NCBI RefSeq assembly: GCF_002159495.1
Contig: NZ_NFIT01000010.1
Span: 24,504-88,503 of the forward strand
Reading direction: 5' to 3'
Origin: Olsenella sp. An293
GTDB taxonomy: Bacteria > Actinomycetota > Coriobacteriia > Coriobacteriales > Atopobiaceae
DNA length: 64,000 nucleotides
A program made the position numbers and the translations under genes. Of this stretch, positions 51,351-59,901 are shown one piece after another (position 1 is the stretch's first letter; every line of letters begins with the position of its first letter). The notes below the pieces were generated by a model. The model ran no database searches and was not told the DNA's origin. It saw nothing but the letters and a program-made list of their open reading frames with translations.

Positions 51351-52433
51351 CTACGCGCGGTGTGCGAGCTCGAAGTCCTTCATGAAGGCGACGAGCGCCT
51401 CCACGCCGGCGCGCGGCATGGCGTTGTAGATCGAGGCGCGCATGCCGCCCACGGAGCGGTGCCCCTTGAGGCTCACGAGGCCGGCCTTGGCCGCCTCAGC
51501 AACGAACTCGGCGTCGAGGTCCTTGTCGCCCGTGACGAAGGGCACGTTCATGAGCGAGCGGTCGCGCCGCTCGACCGGGGACGAGAAAAGCTCGGACTCG
51601 TCGAGGAAGTCGTAGAGCACGGCCGCCTTCTCGGCGTTGCGCTCCCCCATCGCGGCGAGGCCGCCGCTCTTCTCGATCCACTCGAAGACCTTGCCGCAGA
51701 CGTAGATGCCCCAGCAGTTGGGCGTGTTGTAGAGCGAGCCGGCGTCGGCCTGCGTCCTGAGGCGCAGCATCGTGGGCACGCCGGGGAGGTCCTCGGGGAT
51801 GAGGTCCTCGCGCACGATCACGATCTGCACGCCCGCGGGGCCGACGTTTTTCTGCACGCCGGCGTGGATGAGGCCGTAGCGGGAGACGTCGACGGGCTCG
51901 GAGAGGAACATCGAGCTCTGGTCGGCCACAAGGACGTGGCCCTTGGCGTTGGGCAGCTCCGGGAACTTGGTGCCGTAGATGGTGTTGTTCTCGCAGATGT
52001 AGAGGTAGCTCGCGTCCTCGCGGATGGGCAGGTCGGAGCAGTCCGGGATGTAGGAGAAGTTCTTGTCGGCCGAGCTCGCCACGGCCACGGCGTCACCGAG
52101 GATCTGCGCCTCCTGGAAGGCCTTCTTGGCCCAGTTGCCGGTGATGACGTAGTCGGCCTTGCCGTTGGTGGCGAGGTTCATGAAGACCGTCGAGAAGAGC
52201 AGCGAGTCGCCGCCCTGCGTGAAGATGACCTTGTAGTTCTCGGGGATGCCCATGAGCGAGCGCAGCGTGGCCTCGGCGTCGTCGATGATCTTCTGGAAGA
52301 CGGAAGATCGATGGCTCATCTCCATGACGCTCATGCCGCAGCCGGCGTAGTCGAGCATCTCGTCCGCGCACTCCCTGAGGACCTCCTCGGGAAGCACGGC
52401 GGGACCGGCGGAGAAGTTGTACACGCGTGCCAT
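51351..52433 (-). CDS. serC: Phosphoserine aminotransferase
   Basis: 360 residues. YNFSAGPAVLPEEVL at the start, FTQGGDSLLF and the PLP lysine in HAGVQKNVGPAG. It converts 3-phosphohydroxypyruvate to phosphoserine with glutamate. No serB is in the window. ATG at 52433 after CAGGAGGGCG. Confidence 0.94.
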   Translation of the reverse strand: MARVYNFSAGPAVLPEEVLRECADEMLDYAGCGMSVMEMSHRSSVFQKIIDDAEATLRSLMGIPENYKVIFTQGGDSLLFSTVFMNLATNGKADYVITGNWAKKAFQEAQILGDAVAVASSADKNFSYIPDCSDLPIREDASYLYICENNTIYGTKFPELPNAKGHVLVADQSSMFLSEPVDVSRYGLIHAGVQKNVGPAGVQIVIVREDLIPEDLPGVPTMLRLRTQADAGSLYNTPNCWGIYVCGKVFEWIEKSGGLAAMGERNAEKAAVLYDFLDESELFSSPVERRDRSLMNVPFVTGDKDLDAEFVAEAAKAGLVSLKGHRSVGGMRASIYNAMPRAGVEALVAFMKDFELAHRA

Positions 52434-52570
52434 GTCGCCCTCCTGTGGGTCGGTTGTCCGTGCGAGACCATCTTATGCCGTACGCCTGGGACGCCGCGTG
52501 CCCGGCCACACGGCGTTTGCCGTGCCGAAACGCGCCCGACACACGGCATGGCAGGCTCAGGCGACAAGGG

Positions 52571-53842
52571 CTACGAGGCGTCGAGGTCCCGCTGCGCCAG
52601 GATGGGCATTCGGGCGGTCTCCACGTCGGGGAGCTCGCTCTTGAGGACTGCCCGGACGTTGCCGAGGGCGTGGGACGGCATGGAGAGGAGGGTCCGGGCG
52701 CGCTGCCTGATGAATCGCGTGAGCTCCTGGAGGCGGCTCTCGTCCAGAGGGTGGGCGGCGTCGTTCTCGAAGGAGAAGGCGAGAAGACCGCGGCACCACT
52801 CATGGTGACGCTCGAGCATCACGAGGGCGGCGAGGTCGTCAAAAGACTGATATGCCCCTGCCGGCCGTGTCGTTGCCCCCGCGCGGCCCCAGAGCGGCCA
52901 GTCACTCGGGAGGTCGTGCGGGAAGAGCGCGAGGTTGTGGTCGAAGAGGGGCGCCATGCCCAGGTAGGAGCCCGTTGCGTTGTCGCGGAGGAAACCGAAG
53001 TTGTTGGCGTGGCGGTCCGGGTTGAGGACGATGGCGTCAAAGACGAGCATGTCGAGATAGGGGCCGAGCGCGTCGTCCCCGAGCTCAAGCATGGTCCTTG
53101 CCGTACTCGCGAAGCCGGCGGCACCTGTTGCCGCATGAAAGGGGACGAAGCTCGTGGACTCGTCATTCATGAGCGGGCAGATGGAGGCGAGCCGCCCCTC
53201 CCACACCTCGAGTGAGTAAGGCACATGGGGCACGCCGAGCGCGTCGGCGACCTGGGCGCAGAGGAACTCGGAGTAAGGGCCCAGGTCGGGGTTGGCAGTC
53301 CCCTCGAAGATGGGGCTGCCGCTCTTGTAGAGGCGAACCTCGCCTTCGATTCTGCGCCATGCCTTGGGGTAGTTGCCGGAGGTGGTCCACTCGGAGGAGA
53401 GGCCCGCCTGATGCTGCTGGGAGGAGGTGTAGCCGGTGTAGGCGACCAGGGAAAGCGCGGCATCGAAGTCGTTCTCGTAGAGGTTGTACCGGGCCCATGA
53501 GCCCTCGAAGCCCTCGGGGACGACCCAATAGGCGTCGTTCAGGGAGAGGCCGAGACTCACGTCGATGATTCCCATGGTGTCGCCGGGGGTGAGGCCGACC
53601 TGCTGAAGGAGCCTGTCGACGAAGGCGCGGTTCTTGGGCACGACGCGCGACTCCAGCCAGGACATGACGTCCGCGCCGTCCTGCGCAATGACGAGGCGCG
53701 GGGGCATGAGGGCGCGCGTGCGGGAGTCCGCCCGCACATCCGTGACGGCGGGGGCGGCAAAGGGGGTGCTCCTCACGGTGAAGCTCATGAGGGTCCGGTC
53801 ATAGAGCCTGAGCTCGTATGCCTTCTCGGAGAAGGAAGCCAC
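52571..53842 (-). CDS. Orphan HipA-like protein kinase
   Basis: About 423 residues from a GTG at 53842 preceded by GGGAGGG; an ATG at 53788 is an alternative. The catalytic motif NPDRHANN (274-281, Asp276) and metal-binding LFDHN (Asp301) match the HipA/CtkA kinase fold, and SLNDAYWV (about 100-107) is typical of such stand-alone proteins. There is no HTH antitoxin gene next to it. Longer upstream frames run into tRNA-Pro and are discarded. Substrate unknown. Lower GC than neighbours suggests transfer, perhaps at the tRNA locus. Confidence 0.75.
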   Translation of the reverse strand: MASFSEKAYELRLYDRTLMSFTVRSTPFAAPAVTDVRADSRTRALMPPRLVIAQDGADVMSWLESRVVPKNRAFVDRLLQQVGLTPGDTMGIIDVSLGLSLNDAYWVVPEGFEGSWARYNLYENDFDAALSLVAYTGYTSSQQHQAGLSSEWTTSGNYPKAWRRIEGEVRLYKSGSPIFEGTANPDLGPYSEFLCAQVADALGVPHVPYSLEVWEGRLASICPLMNDESTSFVPFHAATGAAGFASTARTMLELGDDALGPYLDMLVFDAIVLNPDRHANNFGFLRDNATGSYLGMAPLFDHNLALFPHDLPSDWPLWGRAGATTRPAGAYQSFDDLAALVMLERHHEWCRGLLAFSFENDAAHPLDESRLQELTRFIRQRARTLLSMPSHALGNVRAVLKSELPDVETARMPILAQRDLDAS

Positions 53843-53939
53843 GTGCCCTCCCAACGTCTTCAATCGCTCGGGGCGCCTTCGACTGCGCGTCTCTCTATAC
53901 GAAAAGAGCCGACGTGCTGCCGTCGGCTCCGAAGTTACG

Positions 53940-54016
<77 letters not shown>

Positions 54017-54088
54017 GTCGTTGTGCGAGGAAGTACTATAGCATCCCATCGTCGAGCGTGCAAGTGAGAATGTTCGTACGAGGAAGCG

Positions 54089-54964
54089 TCATGCCGCTCC
54101 CTGGGTCACGCCGTTCTTCTCGCCCGTGAGCGTGACCACGCCCGTGGCGCCGTCGATGTTGCGGATGACCTCGCCCACGGCCGGCGCCGTGATGAGGCTG
54201 CCCGCCAGCGGGTTCTTGACGCTCACCACCGGCGTCGTGACCTCGGCCTGCACGTGACTGCGCTCGAAGGCGAGGTCGCAGTCGATCATCTGGCAGTTCA
54301 CGAGGCGCAGGTCCTTGCAGTAGCACAGCGGCTGCGTGCCCTGGATGAGGCAGTTCTCGAAGGTGAGGCCCTCGCTGTACCAGCCGAGGTACTCGCCGCG
54401 CACGAGCGAGTTGCGCACGACGACGTTCTTCGCGTGCCAGAAGGCGTCCTTGGTGTCGAGCTCGCTGTCCTCGATCTCCACGTTCTCGACGTACTGGAAC
54501 GAGTACTTGCCCTGGAAGTGCACGTCGCGCAGGGTGAGGTCGGTCGCGCGCATCAGGAAGTACTCGCTCTCGGCCGTGCACGACTCCATCCGGATGCCGC
54601 GCGTCGACCAGCCGAACTCCGGCGACACGATGTCGCAGCCGCGCATCCGCACGTCCGCGCACTCGCGCAGGGCTTTGATGCCGTGCAGGCGGCTGTCCTC
54701 GATGGTCACGCCCTCGCTGTACCAGAGCGCCGCGCGGCAGAGCTCGGTCATCTCCACGTCGCGCAGTACGAGGCTGTGGTCGTGCCAGAACGGGTAGCGC
54801 AGGTTCATGAACGCGCCCTCCACGGTGACGTTGTCGCACTCCTTGAAGGCGCTCTCGCCGTCGGCCGGCCCGTCGAAGCGGCAGTTTCTCACGACGACGT
54901 CGCGCACGCCGTAGAGCGCGCGCTCCTCGTCAAAGGTCTGGTTCTCGATGATCTTACTGTCCAT
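54089..54964 (-). CDS. DUF3737 family right-handed beta-helix-like protein
   Basis: 291 residues. MDSKIIENQTFDEERALYG is the DUF3737 start. About a dozen short repeats of the type VxxSxLxGxxALR follow, giving a parallel beta-helix. No signal peptide, so probably cytoplasmic. Biochemical role unknown; the family is widespread in gut bacteria. ATG at 54964 follows GAGGAGAGGAACTC. Confidence 0.82.
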   Translation of the reverse strand: MDSKIIENQTFDEERALYGVRDVVVRNCRFDGPADGESAFKECDNVTVEGAFMNLRYPFWHDHSLVLRDVEMTELCRAALWYSEGVTIEDSRLHGIKALRECADVRMRGCDIVSPEFGWSTRGIRMESCTAESEYFLMRATDLTLRDVHFQGKYSFQYVENVEIEDSELDTKDAFWHAKNVVVRNSLVRGEYLGWYSEGLTFENCLIQGTQPLCYCKDLRLVNCQMIDCDLAFERSHVQAEVTTPVVSVKNPLAGSLITAPAVGEVIRNIDGATGVVTLTGEKNGVTQGAA

Positions 54965-55088
54965 GAGTTCCTCTCCTCGGGGACGCTCCCCTCTTCACTT
55001 TGAGGAAATCATATCACTTGAGACAAGTATTGGTGACGCCACGTCGACAATAACGTCATCAAAACCATACTCTCGAGGCGACTTCGAG

Positions 55089-55207
55089 GTTGTAGGCAGA
55101 TTTTGGGAAGACCCCCGAGTATCGCTTTGGTCGCAAGGCGCTGAGCTGCGCTTCTCTTGGCGCAAAATCGCTGCTACCCAGGGGGTCTCGAAAAAACTGC
55201 CTACAAC
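55089..55207. repeat. Large imperfect inverted repeat between DUF3737 and hydrolase genes
   Basis: Arms 55089-55116 and 55181-55207 share GTTGTAGGCAG at the outside and GACCCCC at the inside, with a one-base indel and few mismatches. The 64-nt interior contains further self-complementarity (GCGCTGAGCTGCGC). It fills most of the gap, with no gene seen. Both flanking genes run leftward, so it would lie at the 3' end of the hydrolase transcript. Confidence 0.78.
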
Positions 55208-55233
55208 GTCAGGGTCACCGAAAGAACGGGCAT

Positions 55234-55794
55234 CTACGCGCTGAGCGCGGCCTCCAGCTCGGCCACGGCCACGAGCGCAGATCCGTAGCACTTCTCGCAG
55301 TGCTCGAGCGCGCCGGCCTGCGTGCCGCAGAGGAAGGTCATCGTGGCGTCGGTCACCACGACGGAGGCGTAGCCGTTGAAGTAGGCGTCGGCCAGGGTGT
55401 GGAGCACGCAGATGTTGGTGTCGGCGCCCACGGCGACGACGGTGGTGACGCCCAGCTCGCGCAGGGTGAGGTCGAGGTCGGTCTGGAAGAAGCCCGAGTA
55501 GCGGCGCTTGGGGATCGTGATGTCGCCGGGGGCCCGCTCGACCTCCGGGAAGACGCGCGTCTCGCCCGCGATGCCGTGCTCGCCCCAGAGCTCGAGCTCG
55601 CGGTCGTACCCGCGGACGTGGGCGTCGTTGCAGTAGATGACGGGGACGCCGGCGGAGTGGCAGGCGGCCACGGCGCGTGCGACGGCGGAGCGGTAGGCGG
55701 CAGTTGCCGCGTCGGGGTCGTAGAGCGAGTCATCCCCCACGGCCTCGATGGCGTCGATGACGAGAAGTGCGGTGGCGTTCCTGTCGAGCTTCAT
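55234..55794 (-). CDS. Isochorismatase-fold cysteine hydrolase (nicotinamidase-like)
   Basis: 186 residues, ATG at 55794. Catalytic triad candidates: Asp in ALLVIDAIEAV, Lys in IPKRRYSGF and Cys in GADTNICVLHT. Length suits the nicotinamidase/isochorismatase superfamily. The metal-site pattern DxHxxF of true nicotinamidases is replaced by NDAHV, so substrate is uncertain. Confidence 0.85.
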   Translation of the reverse strand: MKLDRNATALLVIDAIEAVGDDSLYDPDAATAAYRSAVARAVAACHSAGVPVIYCNDAHVRGYDRELELWGEHGIAGETRVFPEVERAPGDITIPKRRYSGFFQTDLDLTLRELGVTTVVAVGADTNICVLHTLADAYFNGYASVVVTDATMTFLCGTQAGALEHCEKCYGSALVAVAELEAALSA

Positions 55795-55907
55795 GGCGTC
55801 CCCTCTCGCTTGGGTGTTAGCCTGAAGGATACAGGATTTCTCGCCCGCGAAGACCGCGGGTCGCCGGCGGCGCGGCCCCGCGCGCCGGCCCGACCGAGGG
55901 GAGACCG

Positions 55908-56222
55908 ATGCAGCAGGGCTTCTTCGAGCGCGCCTACGACGTGGTGCGCCAGATACCGGAGGGTCGCGTCGCGAGCTACGGGCAGGTCGCGCGCATGATG
56001 GGCGCCCCTCGCTGCGCACGGCAGGTGGGGTACGCCATGCACGCGAGCCCGGGAGTCGCGGGCGGCGTGCCGTGCCACCGGGTCGTCTTCAGGGATGGGT
56101 CGCTGTGCCGCGGGTTTGCCTTCGGCGGCCCCGGCGAGCAGCGGCGCATGCTCGAGGCGGAGGGAGTGCGCTTTCTCGGGGACGGCCGCGTGGACATGGC
56201 GCGGTTCTCGTGGGAGGCCTGA
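55908..56222 (+). CDS. MGMT family protein, C-terminal DNA-binding domain only
   Basis: 104 residues comprising only the alkyltransferase DNA-binding domain: VVRQIPEGRVASYGQVARMMG (recognition helix) and PCHRVV. Atl proteins have Trp in place of the Cys; here the acceptor Cys is kept, while the N-terminal domain of O6-methylguanine methyltransferase is missing. It may flag alkylated guanines or repair them. ATG after GAGGGGAGACCG. Confidence 0.87.
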   Translation: MQQGFFERAYDVVRQIPEGRVASYGQVARMMGAPRCARQVGYAMHASPGVAGGVPCHRVVFRDGSLCRGFAFGGPGEQRRMLEAEGVRFLGDGRVDMARFSWEA

Positions 56223-56297
56223 GGTCGGCGCCCAGCACGGCCCGGCGCGCCGCCGCGACCCCGCCCCGCGCCGCCCACGCGCCCCGCGTGCGGCGGC

Positions 56298-56371
56298 TAG
56301 TACGCACAGTATCGGAAACGCCAACTGGCGACCTGCGGATATACAAAACTTAACCGGAACTGTGCGTACTA
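56298..56371. repeat. Inverted repeat with AT-rich loop
   Basis: Arms 56298-56315 and 56354-56371 match at 16 of 18 positions (TAGTACGCACAGT / ACTGTGCGTACTA). The interior is AT-rich in an otherwise very GC-rich 337-bp gap. GAGAAGAAC follows at 56388-56396, then GC-rich sequence with short complementary stretches. TATAAC at 56526-56531 may serve the flavodoxin gene. No coding sequence recognised. Confidence 0.75.
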
Positions 56372-56559
56372 CGGAGTGCACTGAGGCGAGAAGAACGCGC
56401 GGGAGGCTCGGGGCCTCGGGCGGCGGGCCCCGGCGCGGGCCCCGGGGCGGCCCGGCCCGGACCCCGCCTCCGCCCGCGACGGCCCTCCCGCACCCCGCCC
56501 GCGAGTGCCCGTCGGACCAAAGGGGTATAACTCTCCAGAGAAAAGCGAGAGGAGACCCC

Positions 56560-57111
56560 ATGAGGTACGCACTTATCTGCAGCTCAAAGACTGGAAACAC
56601 CGCCCGCCTCGCCGAGCGCGCCCGCCAGGCGCTCGCCGCCGCCGGCGCGCTCGAGGTGGCGTCGCCCGCCGAAGCCGACGTCACGCTGCTCGGCTCCTGG
56701 ACCGACAGGGGCGGCCTCGACCCGTCGCTCGCCGACGCCCTGCCTAAGCTCGCGGGCGGTCGCGTCTTCGTCTTCGGCACGTGCGGCTTCGGCGGCGACC
56801 CGGCCTACTACGACCGCGTTCTCGACCGCTTCGCCTCGGCGCTTCCCGACGGCGCCGAGGTGGTCGGCCGCTACATGTGCCAGGGCCAGATGCCGCCTTC
56901 GGTCCGCGAGCGCTACGTCAGGATGGCACAGGACGACCCCGCGCGCTTCGAGCCCATGATCGAGAACTTCGACCGAGCGGTCGGCCACCCTAACGACGCC
57001 GACCTCGCGGGCCTCGTCGACGCGCTCGCCGCCGCGGGTCTCGTCTCCCCCGCGCAGACCGTCTCCCCTGCCCCGGCCGCAGAGGGAGGCAGCGATGCCG
57101 TCCGCGCGTAG
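56560..57111 (+). CDS. Flavodoxin family protein
   Basis: 183 residues, ATG after GAGAGGAGACCCC. The FMN phosphate loop SSKTGNTARLA is at residues 8-18; the loops LLGSWTDRGG and VFGTCGFGGD fit the isoalloxazine-binding turns. Such proteins carry electrons for anaerobic reductases. The partner is not evident here; the short downstream gene may be a remnant of an unrelated system. Confidence 0.85.
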   Translation: MRYALICSSKTGNTARLAERARQALAAAGALEVASPAEADVTLLGSWTDRGGLDPSLADALPKLAGGRVFVFGTCGFGGDPAYYDRVLDRFASALPDGAEVVGRYMCQGQMPPSVRERYVRMAQDDPARFEPMIENFDRAVGHPNDADLAGLVDALAAAGLVSPAQTVSPAPAAEGGSDAVRA

Positions 57112-57164
57112 GGTCGGCCGCGCGCTCGCCGGCGTCGCCGCGCCCGCGCCTTCGCCGCGCCCGC

Positions 57165-57500
57165 GTGATCGGCCTGCCGCGCGCCCTCATGACCTACCGG
57201 CTCGGAGCCAAGTGGCGCGCCTTCGAGGACGAGCTCGGGATGGAGGTCCTCGTCGACGCCGACGGGCACCTCATGGGCGCGTTCGGCGCGGCGCTGCTCG
57301 CCGCCGACGCCCCCGAGTCGCAGCGGCGCCCCTTCGCCTGGGACGTCGACGACTTCGAGTTCCGCACGCGCGAGGTCGTGTGCGGCCGGTGCGCCAACCA
57401 CTGCGAGGTCGTGTGCGTCTACCGCGACGACGAGCTCATCGACTCCTGGGGCAACCGCTGCGACCGCGGAGCGGTGCGGCCCAGGGCGCGCGTAGCGTAG
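57165..57500 (+). CDS. Small Cys-rich protein resembling pieces of 2-hydroxyacyl-CoA dehydratase activase-related proteins
   Basis: 111 residues from a GTG with no good ribosome site. VIGLPRALMTYRLGAKWRAFEDELG resembles (in two short parts) the IGIPRAL-MYE-WxxFFxxLG region of BadF/HgdC activase-related proteins. CGRCANHCEVVC plus GNRCDRGA resemble their Cys-rich segment. In the large proteins, as I recall, the Cys segment comes before the PRAL segment; here the order is reversed. It could be a degraded or rearranged fragment, or a small Fe-S or zinc protein of its own. Confidence 0.4.
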   Translation: MIGLPRALMTYRLGAKWRAFEDELGMEVLVDADGHLMGAFGAALLAADAPESQRRPFAWDVDDFEFRTREVVCGRCANHCEVVCVYRDDELIDSWGNRCDRGAVRPRARVA

Positions 57501-57554
57501 CGGGGCGGGCGGGCCGCCTCGCTGCCGGTCGGCGTCTCTGCCCGGTGCCGACCG

Positions 57555-57598
57555 GCGCCTCCCGCACGGTTTGGCGAGAAGAACCGTGCGGGAGGCGC
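57555..57598. terminator. 17-bp perfect hairpin with GAGAAG loop between convergent genes
   Basis: GCGCCTCCCGCACGGTT (57555-57571) pairs exactly with 57582-57598; the 10-base loop is TGGCGAGAAG, so GAGAAGAAC spans loop and arm. It lies between the 57165 gene and convergent yafQ and probably terminates both, though no T-run follows. Confidence 0.75.
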
Positions 57599-57720
57599 GG
57601 GGCCTCTTGCGGTGCTCCGCATGCGCGCGGTTGCGACGCCATTCGACCGCCCTGTCCCCTGGCGCGCGCTACAGGAATGCCTGTCGATGCTCGGACCTAC
57701 CGATTCAAGGCCGACCGCTC

Positions 57721-58020
57721 TCACCTGAAGAGCTCGTCGTGTCCGCCCGTTCTCTCGAAGAAGGCGACCCTATCGTTGGAGGACCAGATAACGAGCCAGT
57801 CCCCCGCGTTTGCGACGTGGCACTCCGTGCGTCCGGACCAGCTGCCCGTCAGCGCGTGCATGTTGTGTCGTGTTCTCAGGATTTCCAGTGACTCGGGAGA
57901 GTTCTCGACCACCAGGTCGATGACCTTCTCCAACTCGGAGAGGTCCCATCCCCTCCTGCGAGCCTTTCTCTTGAGGTCGCGCCTGAAGGCCGACGAGAAG
58001 TCGGCGGTGAGCCTGGCCAT
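57721..58020 (-). CDS. yafQ: YafQ-family mRNA interferase toxin
   Basis: 99 residues, RelE superfamily. Residues equivalent to E. coli YafQ catalytic ones are present: His55, His68, Asp74, His94 and Phe98, with the same spacing apart from a two-residue insertion before the Asp. YafQ cuts mRNA on the ribosome. The ATG overlaps the antitoxin stop (ATGA). Confidence 0.87.
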   Translation of the reverse strand: MARLTADFSSAFRRDLKRKARRRGWDLSELEKVIDLVVENSPESLEILRTRHNMHALTGSWSGRTECHVANAGDWLVIWSSNDRVAFFERTGGHDELFR

Positions 58021-58292
58021 CAGGCCGTCGCCGCCTCTATCAGGTTGTGACCGTTCGCAAATCGTCCGCCCTGGCCGGACGCAAGGAAGGCGTCCCCCTC
58101 AGCGATTGCGGCGAGGCTCTCCTCGTTGGGCTCCTCCGGGGCGAACGTGAGCGGGATGCGCCGAGTGTTGACCATCTGCTTGTAGAACGCACGGGTCACG
58201 GACGAGAGGTCGAGCCCGTAGTAATCTGCGACCTCCGCGGCCCCGCGCTTGAGCTCGTCGTCGAGCCGAATGGTGAGCGTCGATGCGGCCAT
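58020..58292 (-). CDS. dinJ: RelB/DinJ-family antitoxin
   Basis: 90 residues. MAASTLTIRLDDELKRGA is the ribbon-helix-helix start; LDLSSVTRAFYKQMV the following helices. The ATG at 58292 is supported by GGAGGTAG; an upstream in-frame start would cross the operator. It binds YafQ and represses the operon. Confidence 0.87.
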   Translation of the reverse strand: MAASTLTIRLDDELKRGAAEVADYYGLDLSSVTRAFYKQMVNTRRIPLTFAPEEPNEESLAAIAEGDAFLASGQGGRFANGHNLIEAATA

Positions 58293-58310
58293 TTCTACCT
58301 CCTGTCGCTT

Positions 58311-58344
58311 ATGTACGTGCAAGTCAACTCTATTGTATGTACAT
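58311..58344. promoter_or_regulatory. Probable DinJ-YafQ operator
   Basis: ATGTACGTGCAA (58311-58322) and TTGTATGTACAT (58333-58344) are inverted repeats with 10 of 12 matches and a 10-base spacer, 19 bases before the antitoxin start. DinJ/RelB dimers bind such sites. The rest of the 267-bp gap up to 58559 shows no gene. Confidence 0.65.
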
Positions 58345-58559
58345 TCTTACCCATTTTTATCCGGGACAAATCATCCGGCAAAACCCATGCGCACTCGTCT
58401 CTATGTTCCGTAAGCAAGGCGCGCCTTCAGGCTTTTGGCGCCCGCCGTCGTCCAACGCCGAAAAAACTTTCCAAAATCCCCGTCCAAGTCTTCGCACGAG
58501 CGAAGGAATGCCCCGGTGCGCTCTGGTAAGCTATCGGTGTATGTGAATGGGGGTGCCAC

Positions 58560-59777
58560 ATGGAGTTCATCTCGGCCGCGGAGGCGGCTCGCCGCTGGCA
58601 CGTGACGCCGCGCGCCGTGCAGCTCATGTGCGCCCAGGGCCGCGTCCCGGGGGCCGAGCGCGTGGGCCGCGCCTGGCGCGTGCCGGAGGGCGCCGTCAAG
58701 CCCGCCGACCTGCGACGCTCCCGCAACGAGGCAGCTCCCGGTGACGAGAGGCCCCCGATCCCCCGGCGCCGGCAGGGGTCGTGCGACACCCTCATGCCCC
58801 TCATGAACGCGCCCTTTGCCCCCGGCCACGCCCGCGAGTACGCCGAGTCGCTCCCCGAGGGACCGCGCCGCGAGGTGGCGCTGGCGGAGCTCGCCTACTT
58901 CACCGGCGACGCCGCGCGGGCGGCCGCCCTCGCGCGTCCGCTCCTTGCGAGCGAGGACGCGGGCGCGCGCCTCTCTGCCTGCCTCATCTGCGCGTACGCG
59001 AGCCTCGCCCTCGACCGCATCAACGACGCCCGCTCCGCCCTCGCGCGCGCCCGCGCCGGCGTCGAGAAGCCCATCGGGGGGTTCTCCCCTGAGGCGGCCG
59101 CCGCGGCGTCCTTCGTGGCGCGCACGGCGAGCGTGCTCCTGCACATCCCCGAGCCCGAGGGCCTGCCGCCCGCGGGCGAGGCGATGCCCCTCCTGCCGCC
59201 GGGCCTGAGGCTCTTCGCCTGCTACGTGCAGGCGCACCGCCTCTATCTGGAGGGCGAGCACCAGACGAGCCTGGGCCTGGTGCTGGGCGCCTTCGCCATG
59301 CAGGAGGACTCCTGTCCCATCCCCGCCATCTACCTGCACCTCGTCGCCGTCATGGACCTCATGGCGCGGCGCCGCGCGGACGAGGCCCGCGCCCACCTGC
59401 TCGCCGCCTGGGAGCTCGCCCGCCCCGACGGCCTGATCGAGCCCCTGGGCGAGCACCACGGCCTCCTCGGCGGCATGCTCGAGGCCGCGATCAAGCCCGC
59501 ATGGCCCGACGACTTCCGCCGCATTATCGACATCACCTACCGGTTCTCCGCCGGCTGGAGGCGCGTGCACAACCCCGCCACCGGCGACGACGTTGCCGAC
59601 AACCTCACCACCACCGAGTTCGCGACCTGCATGCTCGCGGCGCGCGGGTGGAGCAACGCCGAGATCGCCGCGCACATGGGCATCTCGGTCAACCGCGTGA
59701 AGGAGTGCATCTCCAAGTCCCTGAAGAAGCTCGGCGTGAGCAGCCGCAAGGAGCTCGGCCGCTTTCTGCTCTCGTAG
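58560..59777 (+). CDS. Regulator with N-terminal excisionase-type HTH and C-terminal LuxR/GerE HTH
   Basis: 405 residues. Residues 1-45 are a small winged helix of the excisionase type (ISAAEAARRWHVTPRAVQLM ... GRAWRVPEGAV). Residues about 80-320 are helical with TPR-like character (DAARAAALARPLL, RINDARSALARARAG). Residues about 345-405 are a LuxR-type HTH (TTTEFATCMLAARGWSNAEI split by the turn, ISVNRVKECISKSLKKLGVSS). No kinase or receiver domain. It lies directly before the mosaic surface protein and may control it; that link is inferred from position. Confidence 0.75.
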   Translation: MEFISAAEAARRWHVTPRAVQLMCAQGRVPGAERVGRAWRVPEGAVKPADLRRSRNEAAPGDERPPIPRRRQGSCDTLMPLMNAPFAPGHAREYAESLPEGPRREVALAELAYFTGDAARAAALARPLLASEDAGARLSACLICAYASLALDRINDARSALARARAGVEKPIGGFSPEAAAAASFVARTASVLLHIPEPEGLPPAGEAMPLLPPGLRLFACYVQAHRLYLEGEHQTSLGLVLGAFAMQEDSCPIPAIYLHLVAVMDLMARRRADEARAHLLAAWELARPDGLIEPLGEHHGLLGGMLEAAIKPAWPDDFRRIIDITYRFSAGWRRVHNPATGDDVADNLTTTEFATCMLAARGWSNAEIAAHMGISVNRVKECISKSLKKLGVSSRKELGRFLLS

Positions 59778-59901
59778 GGCGCGACCCTCCCCAAACCCAC
59801 CGTCTCGCCGGGTAGGGGCCCCTCGCTGCGTCTAGGAAAGAATGGGGAGGTCAGACGCATGTAGCGTCCGCTTGGCGGCGCGGAGGAAGGGACGGTGCCG
59901 T

